Assembly (NCBI GenBank): GCA_002841395.1
Contig: PGZM01000008.1
Location: forward strand, 124,001 to 188,000
DNA from: Firmicutes bacterium HGW-Firmicutes-9
Lineage (GTDB): Bacteria; Bacillota; Clostridia; Christensenellales; CAG-138
DNA length: 64,000 nucleotides
Direction: 5' to 3'
Notes under the pieces: generated by a model
The model's input: the letters and a program-made list of their open reading frames with translations, nothing else
Database searches by the model: none
Told to the model about the DNA's origin: nothing
Program-made: the position numbers and the translations under genes
In this document: piece by piece, positions 23,770-32,354 of the stretch
Layout: every line of letters begins with the position of its first letter
How positions within the stretch are numbered: position 1 is the first letter of the stretch

Positions 23770-25176
23770 TTATACCATGATCTCCTGTAGGGGCTTGCTT
23801 TCCGGCACGGGATGCCCTGCGAGAAAGCGATTCGTCTGCTCGATGGAGCGGCCGATGTGCCGCATGGGGTCGAGCTCCTGCCGGATTTCGTCCACGCTGA
23901 GCGGGAAAGCGGGGTCGCTGCCCAGCCGCTCGGCAAGATCGTTTCCTTCGCCGGAAGCTAAGCGTTCCTTTGCGGCGAGCGAATGTGTGCGGATGATCTC
24001 GTGCAGCGCCTGCCGGTCGCCGCCGCGCTTGACCGCGGCCATCAGCAGGTTTTCCGTCGCGAGGAACGGCAGCGCGTTTGCGAGCATCTTTGCGTTTGCC
24101 TGCTCGTGCACCACAATGCCGGAACAGATGTTTGCCATCAGCCGCAGTACCGCGTCGGTCGCGAGGAACGCTTCCGGCAGAGACAGGCGGCGGTTGGCGG
24201 AGTCGTCGAGCGTGCGCTCGAGCCATTGCGTGCTCGCGGTCATAGAGGCGTTGAGCGAGGTCGCCATCACGAAGCGGGACAGCGAGCAGATGCGCTCGCT
24301 CCGCATCGGGTTTTGCTTGTATGCCATCGCGGAGGAACCGATCTGCTTGCTTTCAAACGGTTCCGAGAGGATGCCGTCGTGCTGCAGCAATCGCATGTCG
24401 TCGCCAAATTTATATGCGCTCTGGGCAACACTAGACAGCGCGTTGAGCACGCGGCTGTCGAGCTTGCGCGGATACGTCTGCCCGCTGACGTCGTAGCAGC
24501 GAGTAAAGCCGAAGTCCGCGGCGATGCGCTCGTTCAGCGCGTCGATCTTCTGCGAATCTCCGCCAAAGAGCGATACAAAGCTCGCTTCGGTGCCCGTTGC
24601 GCCCCGGCAGCCGAGGAAACGGATTGCGGACAGCGTATCCTCGATCTCTTCCAGATCGAGCCACAGATCCTGCAGCCAGAGGGCGGCTCTGCGGCCGACG
24701 GTGACGGGTTGCGCGTGCTGATAATGCGTGTAACCCACGGTTGGGATCGTCTTGGTCTGCTCGGCAAAGGTCGATAGCGGCTTTAATACGGCATAGATGC
24801 TGTTGCGGATGCTCAACAGCGCGTCGCGCAGGATGACCAGATCCGCATTGTCCGTGACATAGCAGCTGGTCGCGCCGAGATGGATGATGCCCGCGGCCTT
24901 CGGGCAAACCTGCCCGTAGGCGTAGACATGTGCCATCACGTCGTGCCGCACCTCGGCCTCGCGCTTTGCCACAACGTCGTAGTCTATATCTTCCGTATGC
25001 GCGGCTAATTCATCCACCTGCTCCTGCGAAACGGGCAGTCCAAGCGCGTGCTCCGCTCTTGCAAGGCTGACCCAGAGCTTGCGCCAGGTGGAATAGCGCA
25101 TATCCGGCGAGAAGAGCCGCTGCATTTCGTCCGAAGCATAGCGGCTGTTCAGCGGACTTTCGTACTGATTCCGCAT
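23770..25176 (-). CDS. purB: Adenylosuccinate lyase
   Basis: A 468-residue PurB that releases fumarate from adenylosuccinate and from SAICAR in purine synthesis. The signature loop of the fumarase/aspartase superfamily, here GSSAMAYKQNPMRSE near residue 286, is intact with its catalytic Ser. The His of GATSCYVTDNADL near 111 and the TVGYTHYQHAQPVT segment near 153 are also present. The gene starts 3 bases after the purA stop with GGAGG, so the two steps from IMP to AMP are cotranscribed. The fumarate released could be hydrated by the fumarase encoded next door. Confidence 0.96.
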   Translation of the reverse strand: MRNQYESPLNSRYASDEMQRLFSPDMRYSTWRKLWVSLARAEHALGLPVSQEQVDELAAHTEDIDYDVVAKREAEVRHDVMAHVYAYGQVCPKAAGIIHLGATSCYVTDNADLVILRDALLSIRNSIYAVLKPLSTFAEQTKTIPTVGYTHYQHAQPVTVGRRAALWLQDLWLDLEEIEDTLSAIRFLGCRGATGTEASFVSLFGGDSQKIDALNERIAADFGFTRCYDVSGQTYPRKLDSRVLNALSSVAQSAYKFGDDMRLLQHDGILSEPFESKQIGSSAMAYKQNPMRSERICSLSRFVMATSLNASMTASTQWLERTLDDSANRRLSLPEAFLATDAVLRLMANICSGIVVHEQANAKMLANALPFLATENLLMAAVKRGGDRQALHEIIRTHSLAAKERLASGEGNDLAERLGSDPAFPLSVDEIRQELDPMRHIGRSIEQTNRFLAGHPVPESKPLQEIMV

Positions 25177-25179
25177 CGT

Positions 25180-26448
25180 TTACCTCCGGATGATCTCGTC
25201 ACGCGCGGCACCGACCGAGATATTCGTAATCGGGCAGCCGATGTTCTTTTCGATGTAGTTGATATAGTCCTGCGCGGCTTTGGGCAGCTCTTCAAACGTG
25301 CGGCATTTGGAAACGTCGCACTGCCAGCCGGGCATGTATTCGATTACGGGCTTTGCGTCGCCGACTGCTGCCGTGAAGGGGAAATCGTCCGTCTTCACGC
25401 CGTTCAGCTCATATTGCACGCAGATCGGAATCTGTTCCATATAGGAAAGGATGTCGATCTTGGTGAGCGCGATTTCGGTTGCGCCCTGCACGGCGACGCC
25501 GTAGCGGGTCGCGACGATGTCCACGGGACCCACGCGGCGGGGACGACCCGTTGCCGCGCCGTATTCCGCGCCTGCTTCCCGCAGGCGGGAGGCCTCTTCG
25601 CCGAACCATTCCGCCGTAAACGGGCCTTCGCCCACGCAGGTAGAGTAGGCTTTGACCACGCCGACCACGCTGTCGATCTTCGTGCCCGGCATGCCCGCGC
25701 CGATGGGCGCATAGGCGGCAAGCGGCGTGGAGCTGGAGGTGTAGGGGAAGATGCCGAAGTCGATATCGCGGAGCGCGCCAAGCTGTGCCTCAAAGAGGAT
25801 GTTCTTCTTGCCGTCGACGCCGCGCAGGTATGCGCCCGTGTCGCAGATAAAGGGCTTGAGGCGCTCGCCGTAGGTCATCAGCCACTCCCAGATTTCGTCG
25901 AAGGAGTAGGTTTTGCCGCCGTAGACGTTCTTCAGCGTGAGATTCTTCCATTCAAGAATGCCTTCGAGCCGCTTTTTGAGATACTCCGGATAGAACAGCT
26001 CGCCGAGCATGATGGTCTTCTTCAGATACTTGTCTCCGTAGACGGGCGCGATGCCGCGCTTGGTGGAGCCGTACTTCGCGTCCGCAAGGCGCGCTTCTTC
26101 CAGCGAGTCCTGATCGCGGTGATACGGGAACACGATCGGCGCGCGGTCGCTGACCTTCAGGTTTTCGGGCGTGATGGAAATGCCCTTGCTGCGCAGCTCG
26201 TCCATCTCTTCCAGCAGCTTTTCGGGGTCGATGACCGCGCCGTTGCCGAGGACGTTGACCACGCCTTTGCGGAAAATACCGCTGGGCAAGAGGTGCAGCG
26301 CAAACTTACCATATTCGTTGACCACGGTGTGGCCCGCGTTGTTGCCGCCCTGATAGCGCACGACGACGTCGTAATCCGCCGCGATCAGGTCTACCATACG
26401 GCCTTTTCCTTCGTCACCCCAGTTGATTCCTACGATTGCACAGTTCAT
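25180..26448 (-). CDS. purA: Adenylosuccinate synthetase
   Basis: A 422-residue PurA that joins IMP and aspartate with GTP to give adenylosuccinate, the first committed step to AMP. The N-terminal GTP/IMP motif INWGDEGKGRMVD, the QGGNNAGHTVV motif near residue 38, GIAPVYGDKY near 133 and TGRPRRVGPVD near 298 are all as expected, and length fits. The start at 26448 has GGAGCGG upstream; an ATG at 26478 would add ten atypical residues. It leads a two-gene operon with purB. Confidence 0.96.
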   Translation of the reverse strand: MNCAIVGINWGDEGKGRMVDLIAADYDVVVRYQGGNNAGHTVVNEYGKFALHLLPSGIFRKGVVNVLGNGAVIDPEKLLEEMDELRSKGISITPENLKVSDRAPIVFPYHRDQDSLEEARLADAKYGSTKRGIAPVYGDKYLKKTIMLGELFYPEYLKKRLEGILEWKNLTLKNVYGGKTYSFDEIWEWLMTYGERLKPFICDTGAYLRGVDGKKNILFEAQLGALRDIDFGIFPYTSSSTPLAAYAPIGAGMPGTKIDSVVGVVKAYSTCVGEGPFTAEWFGEEASRLREAGAEYGAATGRPRRVGPVDIVATRYGVAVQGATEIALTKIDILSYMEQIPICVQYELNGVKTDDFPFTAAVGDAKPVIEYMPGWQCDVSKCRTFEELPKAAQDYINYIEKNIGCPITNISVGAARDEIIRR

Positions 26449-26517
26449 TTCTACCGCTCCTTTCCAATTTGAAACCATATATCAGCAACTTCGCAAGTGT
26501 ACGAAATCGCAAACAAA

Positions 26518-27051
26518 CTATTTTGCAATATCTCGCGCGTAGACGTCGTTTCCCAAGAGATCAAACGTCACGACCACGGGAAAATCGGTTACTTCCAGCC
26601 GGTAGACCGCCTCCGCACCGAGATCGGGAAACGCCACAAGCTCGCACGACGTGATGCGGGAGGCATAGAGCATGCCAGCGCCGCCGGTGGCGGCAAAGTG
26701 CACCGCGCGACCCTTCATCGCCGCATTAACCGTGCTGTTGCGCGCGCCTTTTCCGATGAACTGCGCGATGCCATAGTCGATCAGCGCGGGCGTATACGCG
26801 TCCATGCGCTTGCTGGTGGTGGGTCCGCACGGGCCGATCACCTCGCCGGGCGCGGCGGGGCATGGCCCGCAATAGTAGATGCATGCGCCTTTCGGCACGG
26901 GCAGCGTTTCGCGAGCTTTAAGCATCTGGTCAAATCTCGCGTGCGCCGCGTCCCGCGCGGTAAAAATCACACCGGATAAGTATACCACGTCTCCGGCGCG
27001 CAGCGCGCGTAAATCGTCCGGCTGAAAGGGCACGTTCAAACGATGTTCCAT
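26518..27051 (-). CDS. Fumarate hydratase class I, beta subunit
   Basis: A 177-residue C-terminal-type subunit of the two-subunit iron-sulfur fumarase (or L(+)-tartrate dehydratase) family. Visible motifs include GDVVYLSGVIFTARDAAH near residue 21, CGPCPAAPGEVIGPCGPTTSKRMD near 60-83 and GKGARNSTV near 100. It begins 4 bases after the stop of the alpha subunit. The pair would interconvert malate and fumarate in the cytosol with an oxygen-sensitive 4Fe-4S cluster, consistent with anaerobic life. Fumarase and tartrate dehydratase cannot be separated safely by eye. The operon lies upstream of purA-purB on the same strand. Confidence 0.9.
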   Translation of the reverse strand: MEHRLNVPFQPDDLRALRAGDVVYLSGVIFTARDAAHARFDQMLKARETLPVPKGACIYYCGPCPAAPGEVIGPCGPTTSKRMDAYTPALIDYGIAQFIGKGARNSTVNAAMKGRAVHFAATGGAGMLYASRITSCELVAFPDLGAEAVYRLEVTDFPVVVTFDLLGNDVYARDIAK

Positions 27052-27055
27052 GCGC

Positions 27056-27895
27056 TCAAACCTCCTCGCACGCGTGGCGGCAGGCGTGGCACATGATGTT
27101 GACCGCGAGCGGCAAGCCCGCGATGTGCGTGGCCTCCGCTGCGGCATGCACCGCAAGCGCCGTGACCGCGCCGCCGAGCCCCATTGGGCCGATGCCGAGT
27201 TCGTTGATGCGCTGGAGCGCCTCGCGCTCGATGGCGGCGACGTCCTCTCGTTCTGCGGGTTCGCCGAGCGGGCGCAGCAGCTGGCGTTTGGCCAATAGCG
27301 CGCAGGATTCCATCGTGCCGCCGATGCCGACGCCGAGGACGACAGGCGGGCATGCGGAAGCACCCGCATCCTTGACCGTGGTCAGAATGTGGGTGAGAAT
27401 GCCTTCGATTCCTGCGGATGGGGGTAGCATGAAGAGCCTGCTCATGTTCTCGCTGCCAAATCCTTTCGGCGCGACCGTGAGCGTAACGCGATCTCCCGGA
27501 ACGAAGCGGACATGCAGCACGGCGGGCGTATTGTCGCCGGTGTTGACGCGCGTGAGGGGATCGAGAACGGATTTGCGTAAATATCCTTCGGTGTAGGCAA
27601 GGCGCACGCCTTCGTTGACGGCGGCGGTTAAATCGCCCTGTATAAACACATCCTGCCCGATGTCGGCGAACACGACCGCCATGCCGGTGTCCTGACAGAT
27701 CGGGCGGAATTTTTCCCGCGCGAGCTGCTGGTTTTCCAGCAGTTGGTTGAGCACGTTCTTTGCCGCGCTGCCAGCGATTTCCCGATCACGGGCGGAGGCG
27801 AGCGCAGAAACCGCATCTTCGGGGAGGTTGCAGCAGGCACACAGGCAGAGCCTGCGTACGGGTTCGATGAGTTGTGCGGCCTGAATGATCCGCAT
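27056..27895 (-). CDS. Fumarate hydratase class I, alpha subunit
   Basis: A 279-residue alpha subunit that carries the 4Fe-4S cluster. Cluster Cys residues are expected in FRPICQDTGM near residue 69, in the SACPPVVLGVGIGGTME region near 190 and in a C-terminal segment CHACRHACEE. The family motif GSENMSRLFMLPPSAG near 150 is clear. A promoter with TTGTCA and GATAAT lies about 50 bases upstream. It is cotranscribed with the beta subunit gene. An alternative identity is the alpha subunit of L(+)-tartrate dehydratase. Confidence 0.91.
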   Translation of the reverse strand: MRIIQAAQLIEPVRRLCLCACCNLPEDAVSALASARDREIAGSAAKNVLNQLLENQQLAREKFRPICQDTGMAVVFADIGQDVFIQGDLTAAVNEGVRLAYTEGYLRKSVLDPLTRVNTGDNTPAVLHVRFVPGDRVTLTVAPKGFGSENMSRLFMLPPSAGIEGILTHILTTVKDAGASACPPVVLGVGIGGTMESCALLAKRQLLRPLGEPAEREDVAAIEREALQRINELGIGPMGLGGAVTALAVHAAAEATHIAGLPLAVNIMCHACRHACEEV

Positions 27896-27945
27896 GCTGC
27901 CGCCGCCTTTCCGTGCAGTAGTGATGGGAGCACACCGAAAAAGAA

Positions 27946-27974
27946 ATTATCGCATAGATTATACCGTATGACAA
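27946..27974 (-). promoter_or_regulatory. Fumarase operon promoter
   Basis: Minus strand TTGTCA (27969-27974), exactly 17 bases, GATAAT (27946-27951). A second TATAAT overlaps the spacer. The remaining intergenic bases to 28215 hold no gene I can support. Confidence 0.65.
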
Positions 27975-28215
27975 GCCGAAATTTCCACCGGCAGAGATAA
28001 AAAACATACAAAAAGACTGCATGTTTATAATAAAATCCGATGTGCGTGCCATCTAAGGGTGCGATTGAGAAGTTTTGCTTGCTGGCAGACGAAAAAATGC
28101 CGCATGTCGCGTTTCTCACCAAATTCTAATGCTCCCGTAACGCTGGGTTTACGTTTCGGCGGATTTGCCATCTTTGTGCGCTTGTTTGAAATCCCAAAAT
28201 CAATACACTATAAGT

Positions 28216-29184
28216 ATGCAAAAATTACCGGATCAGACAAACCAAAATACGGGTGCAATCGAGACGGTTTTTACGTCTCTGGGCACCACAAACCGCATTC
28301 AGGTGTTGTCCTATCGCGACCGCACGGCGGCAAAAGCCGCGCTCAAGCGCGCGGAAGCGCGCGTGCGCGAGCTGCATGATAACCTCTCGGTGTTTCAGCC
28401 GGAGAGTGAGCTTTCGCTGTTGAACGCGTCCGCCGGATGCGGCGGCGTTCCCGTCGGCAAGGATGCGTTTGCTCTGCTCTCCGAAAGTCGGCGATATTCC
28501 GCGATGAGCGGCGGCGCGTTTTCGATCACCACCCGTGCGCTCAGTGCGCTCTGGGAGATCCACGCCCGCTGCGGCACCGTTCCGCTGCGCTCAGAGGTAG
28601 AGCATGCGCGCGCGCTGGTCGACGATCAGGATATCCTGCTGGATCAGGAGGCGCAGACCGCGGAGCTTCGCAGATTTGGTCAGAGCGTCGATCTCGGCGG
28701 AATCGCAAAAGGATTTGCCGCGGACGAGGTGCGAAATATCCTGCTCGACGGCGGCGTAACGGAAGCCTTGATCAACCTCGGCGGCACAATCTGCGTGATC
28801 GGAGGAGTGAAGCACGTCGGCATCCAGCATCCTGACAGCGTGACGGGGATCGCCATGGGACGCATCTCGCTCACAGACGCCTGCGCTGTGACCTCCGGCG
28901 ACTATGAGCGTTTCTATGAGGTGGACGGCACGCGCTATCATCATATTCTCGATCCGCGCACGGGATATCCCGCAGCGTCGGGGCTACGAAGCGTTACGCT
29001 CATCGGACAAAGCGCGCTCGCGCTGGACGCGCTCTCGACCGCTGTGTTCGTGCTTGGCGCGGAGGCGGGGCTGCCGCTGATCCGTAAGGCGGGCTTGGAA
29101 GCCGTGTTTGTCACGAACGATATGAACGTGTTTTGCAGCGAGGGTCTGCGCGGAAGTTTTGAACTGCTGGTTTCCGCTCCATAG
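28216..29184 (+). CDS. apbE: FAD:protein FMN transferase (ApbE family)
   Basis: A 322-residue ApbE family enzyme that transfers FMN from FAD to a Thr or Ser of a target flavoprotein, using Mg. The motifs TSLGTTNRIQVL near residue 20, SVDLGGIAKGFAADEV near 160, INLGGTICVIGG near 188, HHILDPRTGYPA near 245 and LDALSTAVFVLG near 275 are all present. The next gene encodes two FMN-attachment domains, its obvious target. I see no signal peptide or lipobox, unlike exported ApbE proteins, although the target domains seem to lie outside the membrane. The ATG at 28216 lacks a ribosome binding site but has TACACTAT 4 bases upstream, as in the acyltransferase gene at 3775. Confidence 0.9.
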   Translation: MQKLPDQTNQNTGAIETVFTSLGTTNRIQVLSYRDRTAAKAALKRAEARVRELHDNLSVFQPESELSLLNASAGCGGVPVGKDAFALLSESRRYSAMSGGAFSITTRALSALWEIHARCGTVPLRSEVEHARALVDDQDILLDQEAQTAELRRFGQSVDLGGIAKGFAADEVRNILLDGGVTEALINLGGTICVIGGVKHVGIQHPDSVTGIAMGRISLTDACAVTSGDYERFYEVDGTRYHHILDPRTGYPAASGLRSVTLIGQSALALDALSTAVFVLGAEAGLPLIRKAGLEAVFVTNDMNVFCSEGLRGSFELLVSAP

Positions 29185-29218
29185 CGCGCAGCCTGATTTT
29201 ATATGTAGAGAGAGATGC

Positions 29219-30814
29219 ATGAAGAAGAAATTATTCCATAAAATCACCGCGCTGACGCTTGTCCGGCGCATTATACAAATCGCATCCCTGATCCTGTTTC
29301 CGGGGTTGTTTATCTACACGTTCGCCTCGATCAAGGCGATCTATGTCGGCCTCATCAGCGGCTCGTTTGACGCATCCGTGCTCACGGGGCAGATCATTCT
29401 TACCGTGAGCGTGCTGCTCATCACCGCGATCATGGGTCGCTTTTTCTGCGGGTTTCTGTGCGCATTCGGCACGCTGGGAGATTTCTTCTGGTATCTGGGT
29501 TCCAAGCTCAAGATCAAGCGCTCAAAGATCGGCACAAAGTTTGACCGCCTGCTCAAGAAGCTCAAATACGTGCTACTGGTCGGCATCGTGCTGCTCATCT
29601 GGACGTTTGGGCTTTCGATTCTCGAAGGAACCGGCAACCCATGGACGGTCTTCGGCATGCTCACGAAGTTCAGCGGCTGGACGGAGCTGGATACGCTCCT
29701 CTCCGTCGGCATGGGGCTGATGATACTGATCGCGATTGGCTCGCTCTACATCGAGCGGTTCTTTTGCCGCTATCTTTGCCCGCTCGGCGGGATTTTCGCA
29801 ATCGTCTCGAAATTCCGGCTGTTCCGGATTCGCAAGCCGCGCGCCAAGTGCGGCTCCTGCCGCGCCTGCACCAAGCGCTGCCCGATGGGCATCCCGCTGT
29901 ATCGCAGCAACGTGGTCAAAACCGCGGAGTGCATCGACTGCATGAGCTGCGTGGAGATTTGTCCGCGGGACAACGTGACCACGAACCCCAAGCCCGCCAT
30001 CGCGGCAGCCGTTGCGGTCGTGGCGCTCACGGGCATGTATTTTGAGGGAAACATCGCCGCCAACAACGCGACCGAGCAGCGCATCGCCGCCGTCGCCGCG
30101 AGCCTCAGCACAAAAGCGAGCGTGAACGCGGGCGGCTATTCCGACGGCGTGTACAGCGGCAGCGCGGAGGGCTACCACGGCGTAACCTCCGTCACCGTCA
30201 CGGTCGAGAGCGGATACATCATGGACGTTCACGTGGAATCCACGGGCGACGACGCGATGTTTTTCAGCCAGGCGCGGGCGCAGGTGATTCCCGCGATCAT
30301 CGCAGCACAGAGCACCGAAGTGGATACCGTTTCGGGCGCGACCTATAGCAGCTTTGGCATCATGGACGCGGTCAGCGCCGCGCTTGCCAACGTGCAGCCG
30401 CAGATTCAGACGCAGGTGCAGAATGATCCCGTCACGTTTGAACTGGACAGCTCCGCGCTGACGCCCGTGCCGCAGCTCACGCCGTCGCCGAGCCCGGTTC
30501 CGACGCCGACGCCCACGCCCACGCCGACCATCGCGCCGGGACCTTACGCGCTCGCGGACGGGGAATACACCGGCACGGGTCGTGGACACAAGGGCGACAT
30601 CGACGTGACGGTGACCATCGTAAACGGCTTCATCACGTCAATCACGGTTGACTACAACCGCGAGACGCCGAAGTACTACGACCGCGCGGAGACGAAGACC
30701 ATCGACCGCGTGCTCACCGCACAGGATGTCAACGTGGACACCGTATCGGGAGCTACCCACAGCAGCAGGGGCATCCTGCAGGCAGTTGCCGATGCGCTCG
30801 GCGTTTCTTATTAA
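29219..30814 (+). CDS. Membrane polyferredoxin with two FMN-binding domains (NosR/RnfG-like)
   Basis: A 531-residue membrane electron carrier. Residues 1-200 contain about five hydrophobic segments with the NapH/NosR-type CGFLCAFGTLGD and CRYLCPLGGIFA motifs. Two 4Fe-4S motifs follow (CGSCRACTKRCP near 218 and CIDCMSCVEICP near 240). After a last membrane segment come two FMN_bind domains, each with an attachment motif: DTVSGATYSS near 371 and DTVSGATHSS near 510. A Pro/Thr-rich linker separates them. FMN would be attached to the Thr by the ApbE encoded just upstream. The order suggests electrons pass from cytosolic clusters to extracytoplasmic flavins. The electron donor and acceptor are unknown. 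Confidence 0.88.
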   Translation: MKKKLFHKITALTLVRRIIQIASLILFPGLFIYTFASIKAIYVGLISGSFDASVLTGQIILTVSVLLITAIMGRFFCGFLCAFGTLGDFFWYLGSKLKIKRSKIGTKFDRLLKKLKYVLLVGIVLLIWTFGLSILEGTGNPWTVFGMLTKFSGWTELDTLLSVGMGLMILIAIGSLYIERFFCRYLCPLGGIFAIVSKFRLFRIRKPRAKCGSCRACTKRCPMGIPLYRSNVVKTAECIDCMSCVEICPRDNVTTNPKPAIAAAVAVVALTGMYFEGNIAANNATEQRIAAVAASLSTKASVNAGGYSDGVYSGSAEGYHGVTSVTVTVESGYIMDVHVESTGDDAMFFSQARAQVIPAIIAAQSTEVDTVSGATYSSFGIMDAVSAALANVQPQIQTQVQNDPVTFELDSSALTPVPQLTPSPSPVPTPTPTPTPTIAPGPYALADGEYTGTGRGHKGDIDVTVTIVNGFITSITVDYNRETPKYYDRAETKTIDRVLTAQDVNVDTVSGATHSSRGILQAVADALGVSY

Positions 30815-30850
30815 ATAGTAAGAGTCGATTATACTAGATAGCGTCAATAT

Positions 30851-30875
30851 AAAGGCCCGCTCCATGCGGGCTTTT
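30851..30875 (+). terminator. Terminator after the FMN-binding protein gene
   Basis: GCCCGC (30855-30860) and GCGGGC (30866-30871), then TTTTACTTT, with AAA before the stem. Confidence 0.8.
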
Positions 30876-30903
30876 ACTTTGTCTGTGCTCCACGCTCCGT
30901 AGG

Positions 30904-30932
30904 TTGCCCGATTTCCCGCGGCGTGATATGCT
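30904..30932 (+). promoter_or_regulatory. Promoter of the XRE-type regulator gene
   Basis: TTGCCC at 30904-30909, 17 bases, TATGCT at 30927-30932, about 55 bases before the ATG. Confidence 0.45.
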
Positions 30933-30985
30933 CTTGTCAGTTTGGGAAGCTTTCAAACAACAAAGAAAAACCAGAGGGAATCACG

Positions 30986-31570
30986 ATGAACAACTACGTC
31001 ACCGGAAGCACAATCAAGCTTCTGCGCGAGAAAAAAGGATATACCCAGCGGCAGCTTGCGGAGAAGCTGATGGTCAGCGACAAGGCCGTCTCCAAATGGG
31101 AATCCGGCAGAGGATTGCCGGACATCAGCCTGATCGAGCCGCTGGCAAAGACGCTCGGCGTTTCGCTGGCGGAACTGTTTTCCGGCGAATGCGTACAAAA
31201 CACCAACCGCCACGGGAACATGCACAAGAGCAAGTTTTACGTTTGCCCCGTTTGCGGCAATGTGATCTTCGCTTCCGGCGAAGGCGCGTTCAGTTGCTGC
31301 GGCGTGCAGCTGCCGCCGTTGGAGGCGGAGCAGGGCGAAGAGGAGCACACGATCTCGACCGAGACCATCGAGGGCGACTTATTTGTGAGCATGCAGCACC
31401 CGATGGAAAAAACGCACTTCATCTCGTTCTTCGCGCTGGTGCTTTCGGATCGCGTGCAGGTGGTCAAACTCTACCCGGAGCAGGACGCCTCCGCACGGTT
31501 TCCCGTCCGTGGGCGCGGCACGCTCTATGCCTACTGCAATCGGCACGGGCTGTTTTCAAAACGGGTTTGA
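30986..31570 (+). CDS. XRE-family regulator with a C-terminal metal-binding domain
   Basis: A 194-residue protein. Residues 5-65 are a helix-turn-helix of the Cro/XRE type (KGYTQRQLAEKLMVSDKAVS, then WESGRGLPDISLIEPLAKTL). The C-terminal half begins FYVCPVCGNVIF with a Cys pair near residue 79 and SCCG near 93, then a beta-rich part with HPMEKTHFISFF near 137. This layout resembles a desulfoferrodoxin-like iron-binding domain, so metal, redox or superoxide sensing is plausible but inferred. The start at 30986 has AGAGGGA before it. The flavoprotein gene that follows after 18 bases is probably in the same operon. Confidence 0.8.
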   Translation: MNNYVTGSTIKLLREKKGYTQRQLAEKLMVSDKAVSKWESGRGLPDISLIEPLAKTLGVSLAELFSGECVQNTNRHGNMHKSKFYVCPVCGNVIFASGEGAFSCCGVQLPPLEAEQGEEEHTISTETIEGDLFVSMQHPMEKTHFISFFALVLSDRVQVVKLYPEQDASARFPVRGRGTLYAYCNRHGLFSKRV

Positions 31571-31588
31571 GATAACGAAGGGAGTATT

Positions 31589-32260
31589 ATGAAGATTCTG
31601 GTGATCAATGGCTCGCCAAATGGTGAGCGAAGCAGTACGATGCATGTCACCCGCGCGTTTGTTGAAGGGATGGGCGAAACATTTGACATCATCGACAGCC
31701 TGCGCGCTGACGTAAAACCCTGCCTCGGCTGCTTCTCCTGCTGGATGAAAACGCCGGGCAAATGCGTGCAAAACGACGATATGGCACAAATCCTGGAACG
31801 ATTGCTCGATAGCGATCTTGTGATTTTGTCAACACCGCTGTATTGCTACAGCGTGCCTTCGAGTCTCAAAGCGATCTATGACCGTCTGATCCCGCTCGGC
31901 ACACAAGAACAGATCGAGGATGGCGAGGGCGGAACCTATCACCCCGGACGGCAGGCAATCAACACCAAGATCATGCTGATCTGCGGTTGCGGGTTTCCCA
32001 ACCGCGAGAACAACATCGAAGCGATGGATTTTCAATTTGACCGTATGTTCAGCAAGGACTGCCCGCGCATCTATACACTCGAAGCACCGCTGCTCAACAC
32101 GCCGGAGGCGAAGCCGCTTGCGGACAACTACCTTGGATACGCCCGCAAAGCAGGCGCAGAATACAAGGCGAACGGCATCATCTCGCCGGAAACGCAAGCG
32201 CTGTTGGACGCGCCGATGCTCCCGCCGGAGCTTTATCGCCAACGGGCAAACGGATCATAA
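31589..32260 (+). CDS. Flavodoxin-fold NAD(P)H-dependent oxidoreductase
   Basis: A 223-residue flavodoxin-like protein of the NADPH-dependent FMN reductase type. The FMN phosphate loop NGSPNGERSSTM is near residue 8, and the sheet motif VILSTPLYCYSVPSSLKAIYDR near residue 85 gives the isoalloxazine site. A Cys pair in KPCLGCFSCWMKTPGKC near 47 resembles the Cys motif of iron-sulfur flavoproteins such as Isf, so a cluster is possible. The gene follows the XRE/metal-domain regulator with GAAGGGAG before the ATG. A reductase for a quinone, nitro compound or metal is possible. The substrate cannot be assigned. Confidence 0.85.
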   Translation: MKILVINGSPNGERSSTMHVTRAFVEGMGETFDIIDSLRADVKPCLGCFSCWMKTPGKCVQNDDMAQILERLLDSDLVILSTPLYCYSVPSSLKAIYDRLIPLGTQEQIEDGEGGTYHPGRQAINTKIMLICGCGFPNRENNIEAMDFQFDRMFSKDCPRIYTLEAPLLNTPEAKPLADNYLGYARKAGAEYKANGIISPETQALLDAPMLPPELYRQRANGS

Positions 32261-32262
32261 CG

Positions 32263-32297
32263 CAAAAAAAGAGCGGCAGCATTGCCGCTTTTTTTGT
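32263..32297 (+). terminator. Terminator of the flavoprotein gene
   Basis: GCGGCA-GCAT-TGCCGC (32273-32288) followed by eight T and preceded by an A-run. Confidence 0.85.
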
Positions 32298-32354
32298 TTT
32301 CTCTTTCGCACGCAGGATGCTAATATAGAAGAAAGTATCGAGCAGGAGAACAGT

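Noticed and set aside
28059-28379. Small gene upstream of and overlapping apbE
   Set aside because: There is no ribosome binding site, the composition is unlike a protein, and the second half overlaps apbE in another frame.
29573-30589. 338-codon frame antisense to the FMN-binding protein
   Set aside because: Arg/Gly-rich shadow with no start signal. The plus strand encodes clear Fe-S and FMN motifs.
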